Below, one piece after another: positions 54,101 through 61,738 of a stretch of DNA of 64,000 nt. Numbering within the stretch: position 1 is the stretch's first letter; every line of letters begins with the position of its first letter. The position numbers and the translations under genes were made by a program. The DNA lies in assembly GCA_002842855.1 (NCBI GenBank), contig PHEE01000007.1, positions 111,195 to 175,194 on the forward strand. The letters run 5' to 3'. This DNA is from Alphaproteobacteria bacterium HGW-Alphaproteobacteria-4 (GTDB lineage: Bacteria; Pseudomonadota; Alphaproteobacteria; Rhodobacterales; Rhodobacteraceae). Under the pieces are notes generated by a model that ran no database searches, was not told the origin of the DNA, and worked only from the letters and a program-made list of their open reading frames with translations.

Positions 54101-55719
54101 TCGTGAATATCGAGAAAATCATTACCGATCAGGGTGATGGCATTGTCGAGGGCACCGCAGGCGACGATCTGATCGACCTCGCCTATACCGGCGACCCCGA
54201 AGGCGACATGATCGACAATTCGGACGCGCTCTTGCCCGGCGAGGCGCCGCAAGACGACATCGTGCTTGCGGGCGACGGCAACGACACCGTCTATGCCGGG
54301 CTCGGCAATGATGATGTCTATGGCGAAGACGGCGACGACGAATTGCACGGCGAGGCGGGTAATGACCTGCTTGACGGCGGTGACGGCGCTGACACGCTCG
54401 ATGGCGGAGCGGGCAACGACACGCTATTGGGCGGCACCGGCGACGACTCGATCATCGGCGGCGATGGCAACGATTATGCCGACGGCGGCGATGGCGACGA
54501 TTACATCAACACCTCGGGCGGCGGTGCGGCACCCTTGCCCGACCTCGGCTACCCCGGCCTGTTCCCGGCCGATGCCAACCCGACCAATGACCTCGACACC
54601 GTCTTTGGCGGCGCGGGCAACGATACCATCATCACCGGCGATGACGCCGACTGGATCGATGGCGGCAGCGGCAATGACGTGATCGACGCGGGCTTTGACC
54701 GCGATACCGTGTTCGGCGGCGAAGGCAACGATTTCATCGTCGGCGGCGAAGGCTCCGACAGCATCGACGCGGGCGCGGGCGACGATACCATCTACGGCGG
54801 GCTTGACCCCTCGTTCCCCGACGCGCTGAACGTGCCCGACAACATCGACCTCGTGCACGACAACGGCCGCGACACCATCCACGGCGGCGATGGCAATGAC
54901 GTGATCTTCGGGCAGGATGATGACGACCTGATTACCGGCGATGCGGGCGATGATTATCTCGACGGCGGTATCGACGAAGACACGATCTATGGTGGCACCG
55001 GTAACGACACCATCATCGGTGGCGAAGGTGCCGACAGCCCGCTCAATGCGGAAAACGGCACCGTCGAGTTTCTTGATGGTATCGGCGGTCCGGTCAAGGG
55101 CACGCTGACCTTCACGAACATCGAGAACGTCATCCCCTGCTTCACGCCGGGCACCCGGGTCGCAACGCTGCGGGGTGAGCTGGCGGTAGAAGAGCTGCGC
55201 GCGGGCGACCGGGTGATAACCCGCGACAACGGCATTCAGGAAATCCGCTGGGTGGGCAAGCGCGCGCTCAACCGCGCCGAACTGGCCGCGGCGCCGCATC
55301 TGCGCCCGGTGCTGATCCGCGCGGGCAGCCTTGGCAACGGCCTGCCGGAACGCGATATGCTGGTCAGCCCGAACCACCGCATGCTGGTTGCGAATGACCG
55401 CACCGCGCTATACTTCGAAGAGCACGAGGTTCTGGTAGCGGCCAAGCATCTGATTGACAACAAAGGCGTATTGCCTGTTGAGGTGCTGGGCACCACCTAC
55501 CTGCACTTCATGTTCGACCGGCACGAGGTGCTGCTGGCCAACGGCGCCTGGACCGAAAGCTTCCAGCCGGGCGATCAGACACTTGGCGGCATGGGCAATG
55601 CGCAACGCAGCGAGATTTTCGAGCTGTTCCCTGAATTGACGACCCGCGAAGGGGTTGAGAAATATACCTCGGCGCGGCGCACGCTCAAACGGCACGAGGC
55701 GGCGCTGCTGGGTCGCTGA
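51121..55719 (+). CDS. RTX calcium-binding protein with C-terminal Hint domain
   Basis: A 1532-residue acidic protein, probably secreted. An N-terminal beta-rich domain (1-158) has no signal peptide. Three copies of a DGIV.GTAG module begin at residues 160, 633 and 1006, each running into RTX nonapeptides (GGxGxDxUx; for example GGAGDDSLYGGAGDDVLMGG) that bind calcium. A non-RTX beta-rich insert fills about 325-525. The C-terminal Hint_2 domain opens at Cys1340 (IPCFTPGTRVATLRGE), with VEELRAGDRVITRDNG, SPNHRMLVAND and HFMFDRHEVLLANGAW. It should self-cleave before Cys1340, releasing or anchoring the RTX part. No type I secretion genes are in the window. MTYTNNNYAV at 51121 is the best start. 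Confidence 0.88.
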   Translation: MTYTNNNYAVYAWDLASVTSTGTIFPDGSDGKSSPAGIKFTLANTATLAKITVSDNDSYFADGDTSQDATAAVYMDGKNHTAGDIQPEYAYVVRPAGSTDPADNITVYAIKMGSDVMGFVSNKPMQPGQTYTVQSLLTNCPSVKYADLATTALPPLPVLDGIVQGTAGADLIDYNYTGDPQGDRIDHNDAILPGQAAQDDIVLAGAGNDTVYAGEGNDNVKGEAGNDKLYGEAGNDTLDGGAGDDSLYGGAGDDVLMGGDGADSIRGGDGNDSALGGAGNDTIWGEAGNDTILGGSGDDSIDGGTGNDVLWGDSAGAGDSTPGNLANPLTLSAANVKAGSQTGTDGAANAGDSVFYKNVAVTEDGRVVMAKLILTDRSSGLNVDLTGGEGKEILLNGNNDSSDAGKTASFRLEFYDQVTGLPISISSIATFGDLDKTAYSEKVGIPADQFTTYGLTADSSLALTTGGGTITAKGTEENDPSDQDAWFSAAFEDRGFIEFTLTTREVNSGFTLNGAVIEQPVIVDLHPGNDTINGGDGDDTIYGEAGNDVLTGGAGADRIYGGDDRDVIYGGPGDHVDGNEGGDDYDTLIISDPATVAYDPSNHENGTVYFAGGQTLTFVNIENVVLNGGPLLDGIVSGTAGDDLIDFDYTGDPEGDLIDHNDAILPGEAPQDDIVKAGAGNDTVRAGLGNDKVYGEAGNDLLDGGAGDDYLSGGTGDDTFIGGAGNDTFQGNAGLDIIDYSASGAGVTVDLSTSYLAGGDAQGDVIEGGIDGVIGSQFDDALTGFDHQGTDPADTYTNHLFGMGGNDTLNGKGADDLMDGGAGDDDIVLENGFGNDTIIGGETEEVRGDVLDASAVTDDLTLILSAPETGTISDGTDTANFVEIEEFTLGSGNDTVIGSGGGDKVDGGAGNDVLTGGGGADTLAGGDDRDTFIVGLGADGSGDFIDGGEGGDDYDVLDLTGAGPLNILYDPLNPENGTVQFLDGDGNVTGTLSFVNIEKIITDQGDGIVEGTAGDDLIDLAYTGDPEGDMIDNSDALLPGEAPQDDIVLAGDGNDTVYAGLGNDDVYGEDGDDELHGEAGNDLLDGGDGADTLDGGAGNDTLLGGTGDDSIIGGDGNDYADGGDGDDYINTSGGGAAPLPDLGYPGLFPADANPTNDLDTVFGGAGNDTIITGDDADWIDGGSGNDVIDAGFDRDTVFGGEGNDFIVGGEGSDSIDAGAGDDTIYGGLDPSFPDALNVPDNIDLVHDNGRDTIHGGDGNDVIFGQDDDDLITGDAGDDYLDGGIDEDTIYGGTGNDTIIGGEGADSPLNAENGTVEFLDGIGGPVKGTLTFTNIENVIPCFTPGTRVATLRGELAVEELRAGDRVITRDNGIQEIRWVGKRALNRAELAAAPHLRPVLIRAGSLGNGLPERDMLVSPNHRMLVANDRTALYFEEHEVLVAAKHLIDNKGVLPVEVLGTTYLHFMFDRHEVLLANGAWTESFQPGDQTLGGMGNAQRSEIFELFPELTTREGVEKYTSARRTLKRHEAALLGR
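51598..51762 (+). repeat. DGIV.GTAG module, copy 1
   Basis: About 55 codons from DGIVQGTAGADLIDYNYTGD to GNDTVYAG. Core residues: G-T-A-G, DLID, YTGDP, GD, ID, DA, LPG, QDDIV. It is longer than an RTX nonapeptide and recurs at 53017, 54136 and 57586. Confidence 0.7.
51742..52062 (+). repeat. RTX nonapeptide array 1
   Basis: About twelve 27-base units coding GGxGxDxUx-type nonapeptides (for example GEAGNDTLDGGAGDDSLYGG), expected to form a calcium-bound parallel beta-roll. Confidence 0.8.
52704..52850 (+). repeat. RTX nonapeptide array 2
   Basis: About five nonapeptide units (GNDTINGGDGDDTIYGEAGN onward) following the non-RTX insert and ending in GGPGDHVDGNEGG. Confidence 0.7.
53017..53181 (+). 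repeat. DGIV.GTAG module, copy 2
   Basis: Codes DGIVSGTAGDDLIDFDYTGD, continuing through LIDHNDAILPGEAPQDDIV to GNDTVRAG. Very close to copy 1 in both length and sequence. Confidence 0.7.
54136..54300 (+). repeat. DGIV.GTAG module, copy 3
   Basis: Codes DGIVEGTAGDDLIDLAYTGD, then MIDNSDALLPGEAPQDDIV and GNDTVYAG. The DGIV.GTAGDDLIDLAYTGDP part is the one most like the copy in the second RTX protein. Confidence 0.7.
54262..55040 (+). repeat. RTX nonapeptide arrays 3-5
   Basis: Several runs of nonapeptide units (GGAGNDTLLGGTGDDSIIGG; GGSGNDVIDAGFDRDTVFGG; GGTGNDTIIGGEGADS) broken by short linkers. The last run ends abruptly in GADSPLNAENGT, where it meets the linker before the Hint domain. 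Confidence 0.75.
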
Positions 55720-55764
55720 CCCGGCACCACCACCTGGGGGGGCGGCCCGGCACCGGGCGCGCGG

Positions 55765-55793
55765 ACGGGGCGGTGACGCCCCGTTTCGCGTTT
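55765..55793 (+). terminator. terminator after the first RTX gene
   Basis: ACGGGGCG (55765-55772) pairs with CGCCCCGT (55777-55784) with a GTGA tetraloop, followed by TTCGCGTTT. It lies 45 bases after the stop. Confidence 0.65.
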
Positions 55794-55849
55794 CCGGGGG
55801 CGAAACCGATTGGTGACGGCAATTAGGGCGAAACTGCGGCATTTTGTCT

Positions 55850-55877
55850 TTGTCAAATGCGGCGCCGGGCCTAGACT
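55850..55877 (+). promoter_or_regulatory. sigma-70-like promoter of the stand-alone Hint gene
   Basis: TTGTCA (55850-55855), a 16-base spacer and TAGACT (55872-55877). It lies 53 bases before the ATG of the Hint gene, so this gene has its own transcript. Confidence 0.45.
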
Positions 55878-55930
55878 GCGCGATGGGGGCACACTTGGCC
55901 TGCGCCGGTGGCGTGGGGAAAGGGTGATTG

Positions 55931-56680
55931 ATGACTGCGCATGATTCCCGCCTGCCAGCGGGACAAGATGGGCGTGAGGAAGCGGAAAGCGCGCCACTGG
56001 ACGCTGCGCCCGCAGTGCTGCGCTTTGAGTTTTCATCGCACCAACGCAGCGACGGTTGGCTGCGCATCGCCGGGGCCGATGGCGTGGTGCGGCAAAGCCA
56101 CCGCATGGCTGATTTTATTGCGGCAATTCCCTGTTTCACGCCATTCGTGGCGCTGGCAACCGAGGCGGGCCCCTGCTTTGCCGGGGCGCTGAAGCCCGGC
56201 CAGCGGGTGATGACCCGGGATCACGGCCTGCAAGAGGTGCGCTGGGTCGGACGCCGCAGTTTTGACTGGCGCGCGTTGGGGCTGAACCCCGCCTTGCGCC
56301 CGGTGCGCATTGCCGCAGGTGCCTTGGGCGACGGTATGCCCGCCGCCGACATGCTGGTTTCACCAAACCACCGCTTTCTGGCGGCCGCGCCGGGGCAGGC
56401 ACTGAACGACGCGACCGAGCGCCTTTGGCAGGCACGAAGGTTGGTGGGGCAGGCGGGAATTGCGCGTGCCGACTGCCGCGCGGTCGACTATGTGCAGGTG
56501 CTTTTGGACCGGCACGAGCTGGTGCTGGCGGAAGGTTGCTGGAGCGAAAGCTTCCAGCCCTCAGGGCCACGCCTGGCTGCGCTGGCACCCGAAGCGCGGG
56601 ACGACCTTGTGGCGCAGCTGCCCGATCTGGCCGCCGATGCGGCGCCCGCTTTCGCGCTGGTTCGCGACGAAGTGTTGTAA
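55931..56680 (+). CDS. stand-alone Hint-domain protein
   Basis: A 249-residue protein that is nearly all Hint_2 domain after a 67-residue N-terminal part. The catalytic Cys68 lies in IPCFTPFVALATEAGP; the usual GT after CFTP is replaced by FV. Then come LKPGQRVMTRDHGLQE, VRWVGRRSFDW, SPNHRFLAAAPG, and the C-terminal LLDRHELVLAEGCWSESF. No RTX repeats or signal peptide. It sits between two large RTX-Hint genes and may have arisen by loss of the RTX part of one of them. Start ATG at 55931; a TTG lies one codon earlier. Confidence 0.78.
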   Translation: MTAHDSRLPAGQDGREEAESAPLDAAPAVLRFEFSSHQRSDGWLRIAGADGVVRQSHRMADFIAAIPCFTPFVALATEAGPCFAGALKPGQRVMTRDHGLQEVRWVGRRSFDWRALGLNPALRPVRIAAGALGDGMPAADMLVSPNHRFLAAAPGQALNDATERLWQARRLVGQAGIARADCRAVDYVQVLLDRHELVLAEGCWSESFQPSGPRLAALAPEARDDLVAQLPDLAADAAPAFALVRDEVL

Positions 56681-56946
56681 GCCTTTCGAGGCGATTCCGG
56701 GCGCCAGAGGCAGTGCACTTGCGCCAAATCGCACCGCGTTGGGTGCGGCCGTCATGCGTGCGCACGGTTCGCAGCATAATTTCCAGATCTGCTCCAAACC
56801 CCGAATTTGCCTCAATTGCGCCCAGTTCCGAGGCTAATCGGAGCTTGGTCAAGAGAAGTGGTGTTGCCATGCGCAAGTTTCCGAGTTGTTCCGCCGTCAG
56901 CTATCGCGCAAGGGCTGCCGTGCATCCATTTTGCGGAGTCTGACCT

Positions 56947-59415
56947 GTGGCCACGCTTGTTTCAGGGCTCGGCGGCGCGGCGGGATACGGCGAACAGTCG
57001 TTCCGTACATCAAGCTATACCGGCAATCTTGATGACGGCTCCACGCAGATCAACATCACGTCGGTCTTTGGCGCCGATGGCATCAATCTTTACGGCACCG
57101 CCTATACATCGATCTACCTCAATACCAACGGCCTGATCACTTTCAACTCGGCGCAAGCCAGCTATACGCCCACCGCGCTGACCTCGCTCGGCCAACCCAA
57201 CATCGCCCCTTTCTGGACCGACATCGACATTTCGAAGGGTGGTGAGATCTACTGGGATCTCGATCCCTCGACCGGAAAAGTTACCATAACCTGGCTTAAC
57301 GTGCGCGCCTATTCCGGGCCGGGGACCAACAGCTTTCAGGTGGTGTTGACCAGCCTCGGTGGCGGCGATGTCGGCATCGAATACATTTATGGCAGCGTCG
57401 GCTTTACCAATGGCGGCTTCGGTCAGGCGACGGTCGGCATGTCTAATGGCACCAGCAGCCAGATCCTGCTTGAGGGGTCGGGCGACGGCGCCTTCCTGTC
57501 GACCTATGCAAACAATGATTTTGACGTCGAGCAACCGCTTGGCGTCTATGCGATGGCATTTGACGGCGGCCAACCCTTCCTGGGCGATGGCATTGTTGAT
57601 GGCACCGCCGGTGACGACCTGATCGACCTCGCCTATACCGGCGATCCGAACGGCGACCGCATCGATCACCTCGATGCCACCGGGTATGCCGGCACCAGCG
57701 GCAATGACGATTATATTCGCGCCGGACTGGGCAATGACACGGTTTATGCGGGCCTCGGTAATGATCAGGTCTTTGGCGGCGGCGGCAACGATGTCATCTA
57801 CGGCGGGCAGGGCAATGACCTGATCCATGGCGAGGCCGGCAACGACAGCATCGACGGCGGATCGGGCAACGACACGATCTATGGCGGCGACGGCAACGAC
57901 ACGATCTTTGGCGGCGCCGATGCCGCAGCGGTCAACTATACCCCCAGCTATACCAAGATCACCACCGCCACCCAAACCGTGACCGGCAGCAGCGGGCGCC
58001 CGGATTTTTCGGTCAGAACCGTGTCGAATGACAATGACCTGACCACGGGATCAAACGGCTCGATCACAGGCTTTCGGCTGGGCAACGGCGATTCGACCGA
58101 AACCCATACCCATACCGCCTCAAGCCAGGTGTCGGGCGGGCAAATCCGCTTTAACGCGATCAATTCGAACGAAACCCTGACCATCACCCTCGACGGGGTG
58201 GTGCAGAACCTGAACACCGCCCTTGCCAATGGCACCGTCAGCTTCGACGGTGCCTCGCGCTATGCCATCAACGGCGCAGGGCAGATCATCCGCATCGGCG
58301 GCGGCTCGAATACGACCACCGTTGGTACGCTTACGATCAATGTGCCCCATACCTCGGCGGCGCTATCGGTGACCGGCACCACCACCGGCACCTCGGCAGG
58401 GCTTTATTACGAATACCACGTCAACACCCAGCCCAACAACGTCGCGGCCGAGACCGGTGGCAACGACGAGATTCACGGCGGCGACGGTGCCGACTACATC
58501 GATGGCGGCAACGGCAACGACACGCTCTACGGCGATGCGGGCAACGACACCATTCTGGGTGGTGCGGGCAATGACCAGATTTACGGCGGGGCCGGTGTCG
58601 ATTCGATGGTCGGCGGCACCGGGTCTGACACGTTCACGCTGAACTGGAACGAGAGCGCCGGCGATGTGATCGACGGCTCGGAAGATGCCGACAACAGCGA
58701 CGTTGACGTGTTGATCATCAATGGCCGCGCGAAGATACTTTACGACACCAACCCCGAAAACGGCACCATCCGTTGGGCGAACGGCGAAACCACCACCTTT
58801 TCCAACATCGAATCGATCACGCAGGTGCCCTGCTTCACCCCCGGCACGCTGATTGAGACGAAATCAGGCCCGGTGCCGGTGGAATTGCTGCGTGTTGGGC
58901 ACAAGGTGCTGACCCGTGACAACGGCTTTCAGCGCATTCGCTGGATCGGGCGGCGGCAACTGGTGCGCGCCGATCTGGCCGCCAACCCCGCGCTGCAGCC
59001 GGTGCTGATCCGCAAGGGCGCGCTGGGCGGCGGGCTGCCTTCGGCCGACATGCGTGTTTCGCCACAGCACCGCATGCTGCTGACGGGCGCGCGCGCCGAC
59101 CTGTTGTTTGGCGAGACCGAGGTGCTGGCGGCGGCGCTGCATCTGGTCGGTCAGCCGGGCGTCGAGCGCGCGCCCTGCGACAGCGTCACCTACCTGCACC
59201 TGATGTTTGACGCGCATGAAATCATTCTGGCCGATGGCGCCTGGACCGAAAGTTTTCATCCCGGCGAGCGGTCGCTCTCGGGGCTGGAAGCGGGCCAGCG
59301 CGCCGAACTGTTCGCGATTTTCCCGGAACTGCGCTTTCCCGAAGCTTGCCGCGGCTTTGCGGCGGCGCGGCTGAGCCTGAAGGCGCATGAGGTCAGCGTG
59401 CTTCTGGCCGCCTGA
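56947..59415 (+). CDS. NIDO-RTX-Hint protein
   Basis: An 822-residue protein. Residues 1-205 form a nidogen-like (NIDO) domain, as in extracellular matrix and adhesion proteins (YLNTNGLITFNSAQ, NIAPFWTDIDIS, VVLTSLGGGDVGIEYIYG). A single DGIV.GTAG module (from 214) and RTX units follow. A beta-rich insert without RTX motifs (about 330-500) and more RTX units come next, then the Hint domain from Cys629 (VPCFTPGTLIETKSG), with VELLRVGHKVLTRDNG, SPQHRMLLTGA and HLMFDAHEIILADGAW. The GTG at 56947 has GGAG 8 bases upstream. It is likely a secreted adhesive protein processed at Cys629. Confidence 0.85.
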   Translation: MATLVSGLGGAAGYGEQSFRTSSYTGNLDDGSTQINITSVFGADGINLYGTAYTSIYLNTNGLITFNSAQASYTPTALTSLGQPNIAPFWTDIDISKGGEIYWDLDPSTGKVTITWLNVRAYSGPGTNSFQVVLTSLGGGDVGIEYIYGSVGFTNGGFGQATVGMSNGTSSQILLEGSGDGAFLSTYANNDFDVEQPLGVYAMAFDGGQPFLGDGIVDGTAGDDLIDLAYTGDPNGDRIDHLDATGYAGTSGNDDYIRAGLGNDTVYAGLGNDQVFGGGGNDVIYGGQGNDLIHGEAGNDSIDGGSGNDTIYGGDGNDTIFGGADAAAVNYTPSYTKITTATQTVTGSSGRPDFSVRTVSNDNDLTTGSNGSITGFRLGNGDSTETHTHTASSQVSGGQIRFNAINSNETLTITLDGVVQNLNTALANGTVSFDGASRYAINGAGQIIRIGGGSNTTTVGTLTINVPHTSAALSVTGTTTGTSAGLYYEYHVNTQPNNVAAETGGNDEIHGGDGADYIDGGNGNDTLYGDAGNDTILGGAGNDQIYGGAGVDSMVGGTGSDTFTLNWNESAGDVIDGSEDADNSDVDVLIINGRAKILYDTNPENGTIRWANGETTTFSNIESITQVPCFTPGTLIETKSGPVPVELLRVGHKVLTRDNGFQRIRWIGRRQLVRADLAANPALQPVLIRKGALGGGLPSADMRVSPQHRMLLTGARADLLFGETEVLAAALHLVGQPGVERAPCDSVTYLHLMFDAHEIILADGAWTESFHPGERSLSGLEAGQRAELFAIFPELRFPEACRGFAAARLSLKAHEVSVLLAA
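57586..57756 (+). repeat. DGIV.GTAG module, copy 4 (second protein)
   Basis: Codes DGIVDGTAGDDLIDLAYTGD, then RIDHLDATGYAGTSGNDDYI and GNDTVYAG. The first half is nearly the same as copy 3; the LPGEAPQ part is replaced by GYAGTSG. Confidence 0.7.
57715..57920 (+). repeat. RTX nonapeptide array in the NIDO-RTX-Hint protein, first block
   Basis: About seven nonapeptide units (for example GGQGNDLIHGEAGNDSIDGG). Confidence 0.75.
58465..58635 (+). repeat. RTX nonapeptide array in the NIDO-RTX-Hint protein, second block
   Basis: About five nonapeptide units (GGDGADYIDGGNGNDTLYGD and GGAGNDQIYGG) before the linker NPENGTIRWANGETTTFSNI. Confidence 0.75.
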
Positions 59416-59465
59416 TGCCTGGGCCGCCGGCGCGGGCCGCCCGCGCCGTTCTGGCGCGCGTGCGA

Positions 59466-59936
59466 TCAGGGCCCGACCGCGCCCGCAAGCATTTCCAACG
59501 CGTGCGCGGTGGCTGCCGTGCGCACGGCGGCGCGGCCCAGCCGCCCGAATTCGATGGTTTCACAACGAATTTCTGCGCCCGCACGGGCAAGCGCAAAACA
59601 CACGCGCCCCTCGGGCTTGTGTTCCGATCCGCCCGGCCCGGCGATACCCGTGATCGCAACCGCAAGGCTGGCGGCGGAATGCGCCAAAGCGCCCTGGGCC
59701 ATTTCGCGCGCCACCTCTTCGCTGACCGCGCCGTGCCGGGCGAGGGTATCGAGGCGCACCCCCAGCATTTCTACCTTGGCGGCGTTGGAGTAGGTGACAA
59801 AGCCGCGATCGAACACGTCCGATGCGCCGGCAATATCGGTGAGTGCGACCGCCACCAGCCCGCCGGTGCAGCTTTCGGCGGTGGCGAGGCGCATACCCGC
59901 TGTGCGGGCGGCAGCGATAAGCACCGCTGCGCTCAC
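59466..59936 (-). CDS. pncC: nicotinamide-nucleotide amidohydrolase (CinA C-terminal type, PncC)
   Basis: A 156-residue enzyme that deamidates NMN in the pyridine-nucleotide salvage cycle. It is the stand-alone C-terminal half of Cin[38 protein letters not shown] and [16 protein letters not shown] are diagnostic. Its ATG overlaps the pgpA stop (ATGA), third in the ispDF-pgpA-pncC unit. Confidence 0.93.
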   Translation of the reverse strand: MSAAVLIAAARTAGMRLATAESCTGGLVAVALTDIAGASDVFDRGFVTYSNAAKVEMLGVRLDTLARHGAVSEEVAREMAQGALAHSAASLAVAITGIAGPGGSEHKPEGRVCFALARAGAEIRCETIEFGRLGRAAVRTAATAHALEMLAGAVGP

Positions 59937-60427
59937 ATCAACAGCCCGTGCGAGACGCCTGCGGCGATAACCGTGGCGATACCTGCGAAAAGCCCCGCCC
60001 AGAGGTCATCGAGCATCACCCCCGCCGCGTCGCCCCGCCGGTCGGCGCGCCCGATCACCCAGGGCTTCCAGATGTCGAACAGCCGGAAGAATACGAAGGC
60101 CGCAACCCAGCCGGGGTAGGCGACCAGCGCCCAGTCGTGCAACCCCATGTTCCAGAATGCGGCGGCAGGGAACAAGAGCGCCAGCCATTGCCCCGCCACC
60201 TCGTCAATGACGATCTCGCCGGGGTCTTCGCCGGGGCGGTCGCGCAGTTCCTGCCCGCAGGCCCAAAACCCTAGGGCGGTCACGCCAGCGGTGGCGGCAA
60301 CCAGCACCCAGAAGCCCAGAAGGTAGTCGATGGCAATCGCAAGCACTACCGCCACCGCCGAACCCCAGGTGCCGGGGGCGGGGCGCAGCAGGCCGACAAA
60401 GCCGAAGGTCGTGATGAAACGGGTCAT
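59933..60427 (-). CDS. pgpA: phosphatidylglycerophosphatase A
   Basis: A 164-residue inner-membrane enzyme that dephosphorylates phosphatidylglycerophosphate to phosphatidylglycerol. The PgpA motifs [14 protein letters not shown], the acidic site [20 protein letters not shown] and the later [15 protein letters not shown] are intact; about four spans. Overlaps ispDF upstream and pncC downstream by 4 bases each. Confidence 0.94.
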   Translation of the reverse strand: MTRFITTFGFVGLLRPAPGTWGSAVAVVLAIAIDYLLGFWVLVAATAGVTALGFWACGQELRDRPGEDPGEIVIDEVAGQWLALLFPAAAFWNMGLHDWALVAYPGWVAAFVFFRLFDIWKPWVIGRADRRGDAAGVMLDDLWAGLFAGIATVIAAGVSHGLLM

Positions 60428-61551
60428 GCAGATACCAGTGTTGCAGTCGCGAGCGCGGCAATGCCTTCTTCGCGACCGGTGAAGCCCAAGCGTTCCGAAG
60501 TGGTGGCCTTGACCGAAACGCGGTCCCGGCAGATACCCATGATATTTGCCAAAACATCAGCCATTTCAGGCGCATGCGGGGCGATCTTCGGGTGCTCGCA
60601 TACCAATGTCACATCAGCATTGGCAATGCGATAGCCGCGTTCGCGCACCAATGCGGCGGCGTGTGAGAGGAAGATATGCGAGGCGGCACCCTTCCATTGC
60701 GGGTCGGATGGCGGAAAGTGGCGCCCGATATCGCCTGCCGCAAGCGCGCCGTAAAGCGCATCGGTCAGCGCGTGCATGCCCACATCGGCATCGGAATGGC
60801 CCAGAAGGCCCCGCCCGTGCGGCACCCTGACGCCGCAAAGCCAGACGTGATCGCCCGCACAAAAGGCGTGCACGTCATAGCCGTTGCCGGTGCGCACATC
60901 CATTTTCGCCCCCAAAATCCGTTCGGCCCGCGCGAAATCCGCCGCGAAGGTCAGTTTCAGATTGTCTTCCTCGCCCGCCACGATGGCAACCGCAAGCCCG
61001 GCGCGACGGGCCAGTTCCACATCATCGGCCCCGCCTTCGGGGTGGGCGCGGTGCGCGGCAAGAATCGCGTCAAAATGGAAGCCCTGCGGGGTTTGCGCGC
61101 GGTATAGGCCGTGGCGGTTTTGGGTGCCGGTTACCGCGCCCGCAGCACCCTGCCAAAGCGCATCGGTGACCGCCAGCGCAGGTGCGGCGGCGGGCGCGGT
61201 GCCGAGCGCTGTCAGCACCCGGGTAATGAGCGCGCGCGACACAAGAGGGCGCGCGCCATCGTGGATTAGAACGCGAGAAACATCAGATTGATCAAGCAGT
61301 TCGAGTGCATTCCTAACGCTTTGCGACCGGGTTTCTCCGCCCGCGACCAGCGTAACCTTCCCGCCAAACTCGGCCACGCCGCGCGCCATGTCGTCGGGGT
61401 GAAGCACCAGCACCATGCGCCCGACACCTGCAAAGGCGCCCAGGCTGCGCGCCAGCACGCTTTGCCCGCCAAGATCACGCCATTGCTTCGGCTCGCCTGC
61501 GCCCGCCCGCGTTCCGCGCCCCGCCGCCACGATGATGACCGCAACCGTCAT
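60424..61551 (-). CDS. ispDF: bifunctional IspD/IspF of the MEP isoprenoid pathway
   Basis: A 375-residue fusion. The N-terminal IspD domain (1-about 215) attaches CMP to [35 protein letters not shown] and QTPQGFHF. The C-terminal IspF domain makes the cyclic diphosphate: [10 protein letters not shown] (zinc-binding Asp/His), [20 protein letters not shown] and [14 protein letters not shown]. The fused form is common in alphaproteobacteria. The start [10 protein letters not shown] at 61551 follows family length. First gene of the unit with pgpA and pncC. Confidence 0.95.
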   Translation of the reverse strand: MTVAVIIVAAGRGTRAGAGEPKQWRDLGGQSVLARSLGAFAGVGRMVLVLHPDDMARGVAEFGGKVTLVAGGETRSQSVRNALELLDQSDVSRVLIHDGARPLVSRALITRVLTALGTAPAAAPALAVTDALWQGAAGAVTGTQNRHGLYRAQTPQGFHFDAILAAHRAHPEGGADDVELARRAGLAVAIVAGEEDNLKLTFAADFARAERILGAKMDVRTGNGYDVHAFCAGDHVWLCGVRVPHGRGLLGHSDADVGMHALTDALYGALAAGDIGRHFPPSDPQWKGAASHIFLSHAAALVRERGYRIANADVTLVCEHPKIAPHAPEMADVLANIMGICRDRVSVKATTSERLGFTGREEGIAALATATLVSA

Positions 61552-61738
61552 GGTGCCCCCACTGCCTGTCATGGCTTGCTTAGGCCAAGCCCGATGCATG
61601 CGCAATCGGCGCGTTTGCGCGCCAATATGCACAAAAAATAGGCAAATGCCGCGATTTTGCCCCTTGTCTGGCCAGCCCGGCGTTGAGATTCGCCTCTCAA
61701 GACGTTAGCTGGGGCGTGATCGCACAAGGAACGGGCAT

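Noticed and set aside
52114..54348. 744-codon open frame on the minus strand across the RTX gene
   Set aside because: It is antisense to the 27-base RTX repeats, whose GC-rich regular codons leave the opposite frame free of stops. It has no family features and overlaps a well-supported gene.
51730..55040. Regularly spaced short repeats resembling a CRISPR array
   Set aside because: The period is 27 bases and codes GGxGxDxUx nonapeptides in frame; there are no unique spacers or cas genes.
56870..56943. Short frame MRKFPSCSAV... just before the NIDO-RTX-Hint gene
   Set aside because: Only 24 codons, no ribosome site that I trust and no similarity; treated as leader sequence.
50224..59415. Genomic island inserted at tRNA-Leu carrying the RTX/Hint genes
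   Set aside because: No integrase and no repeated copy of the tRNA 3' end was found near 59.4 kb, so insertion cannot be supported.
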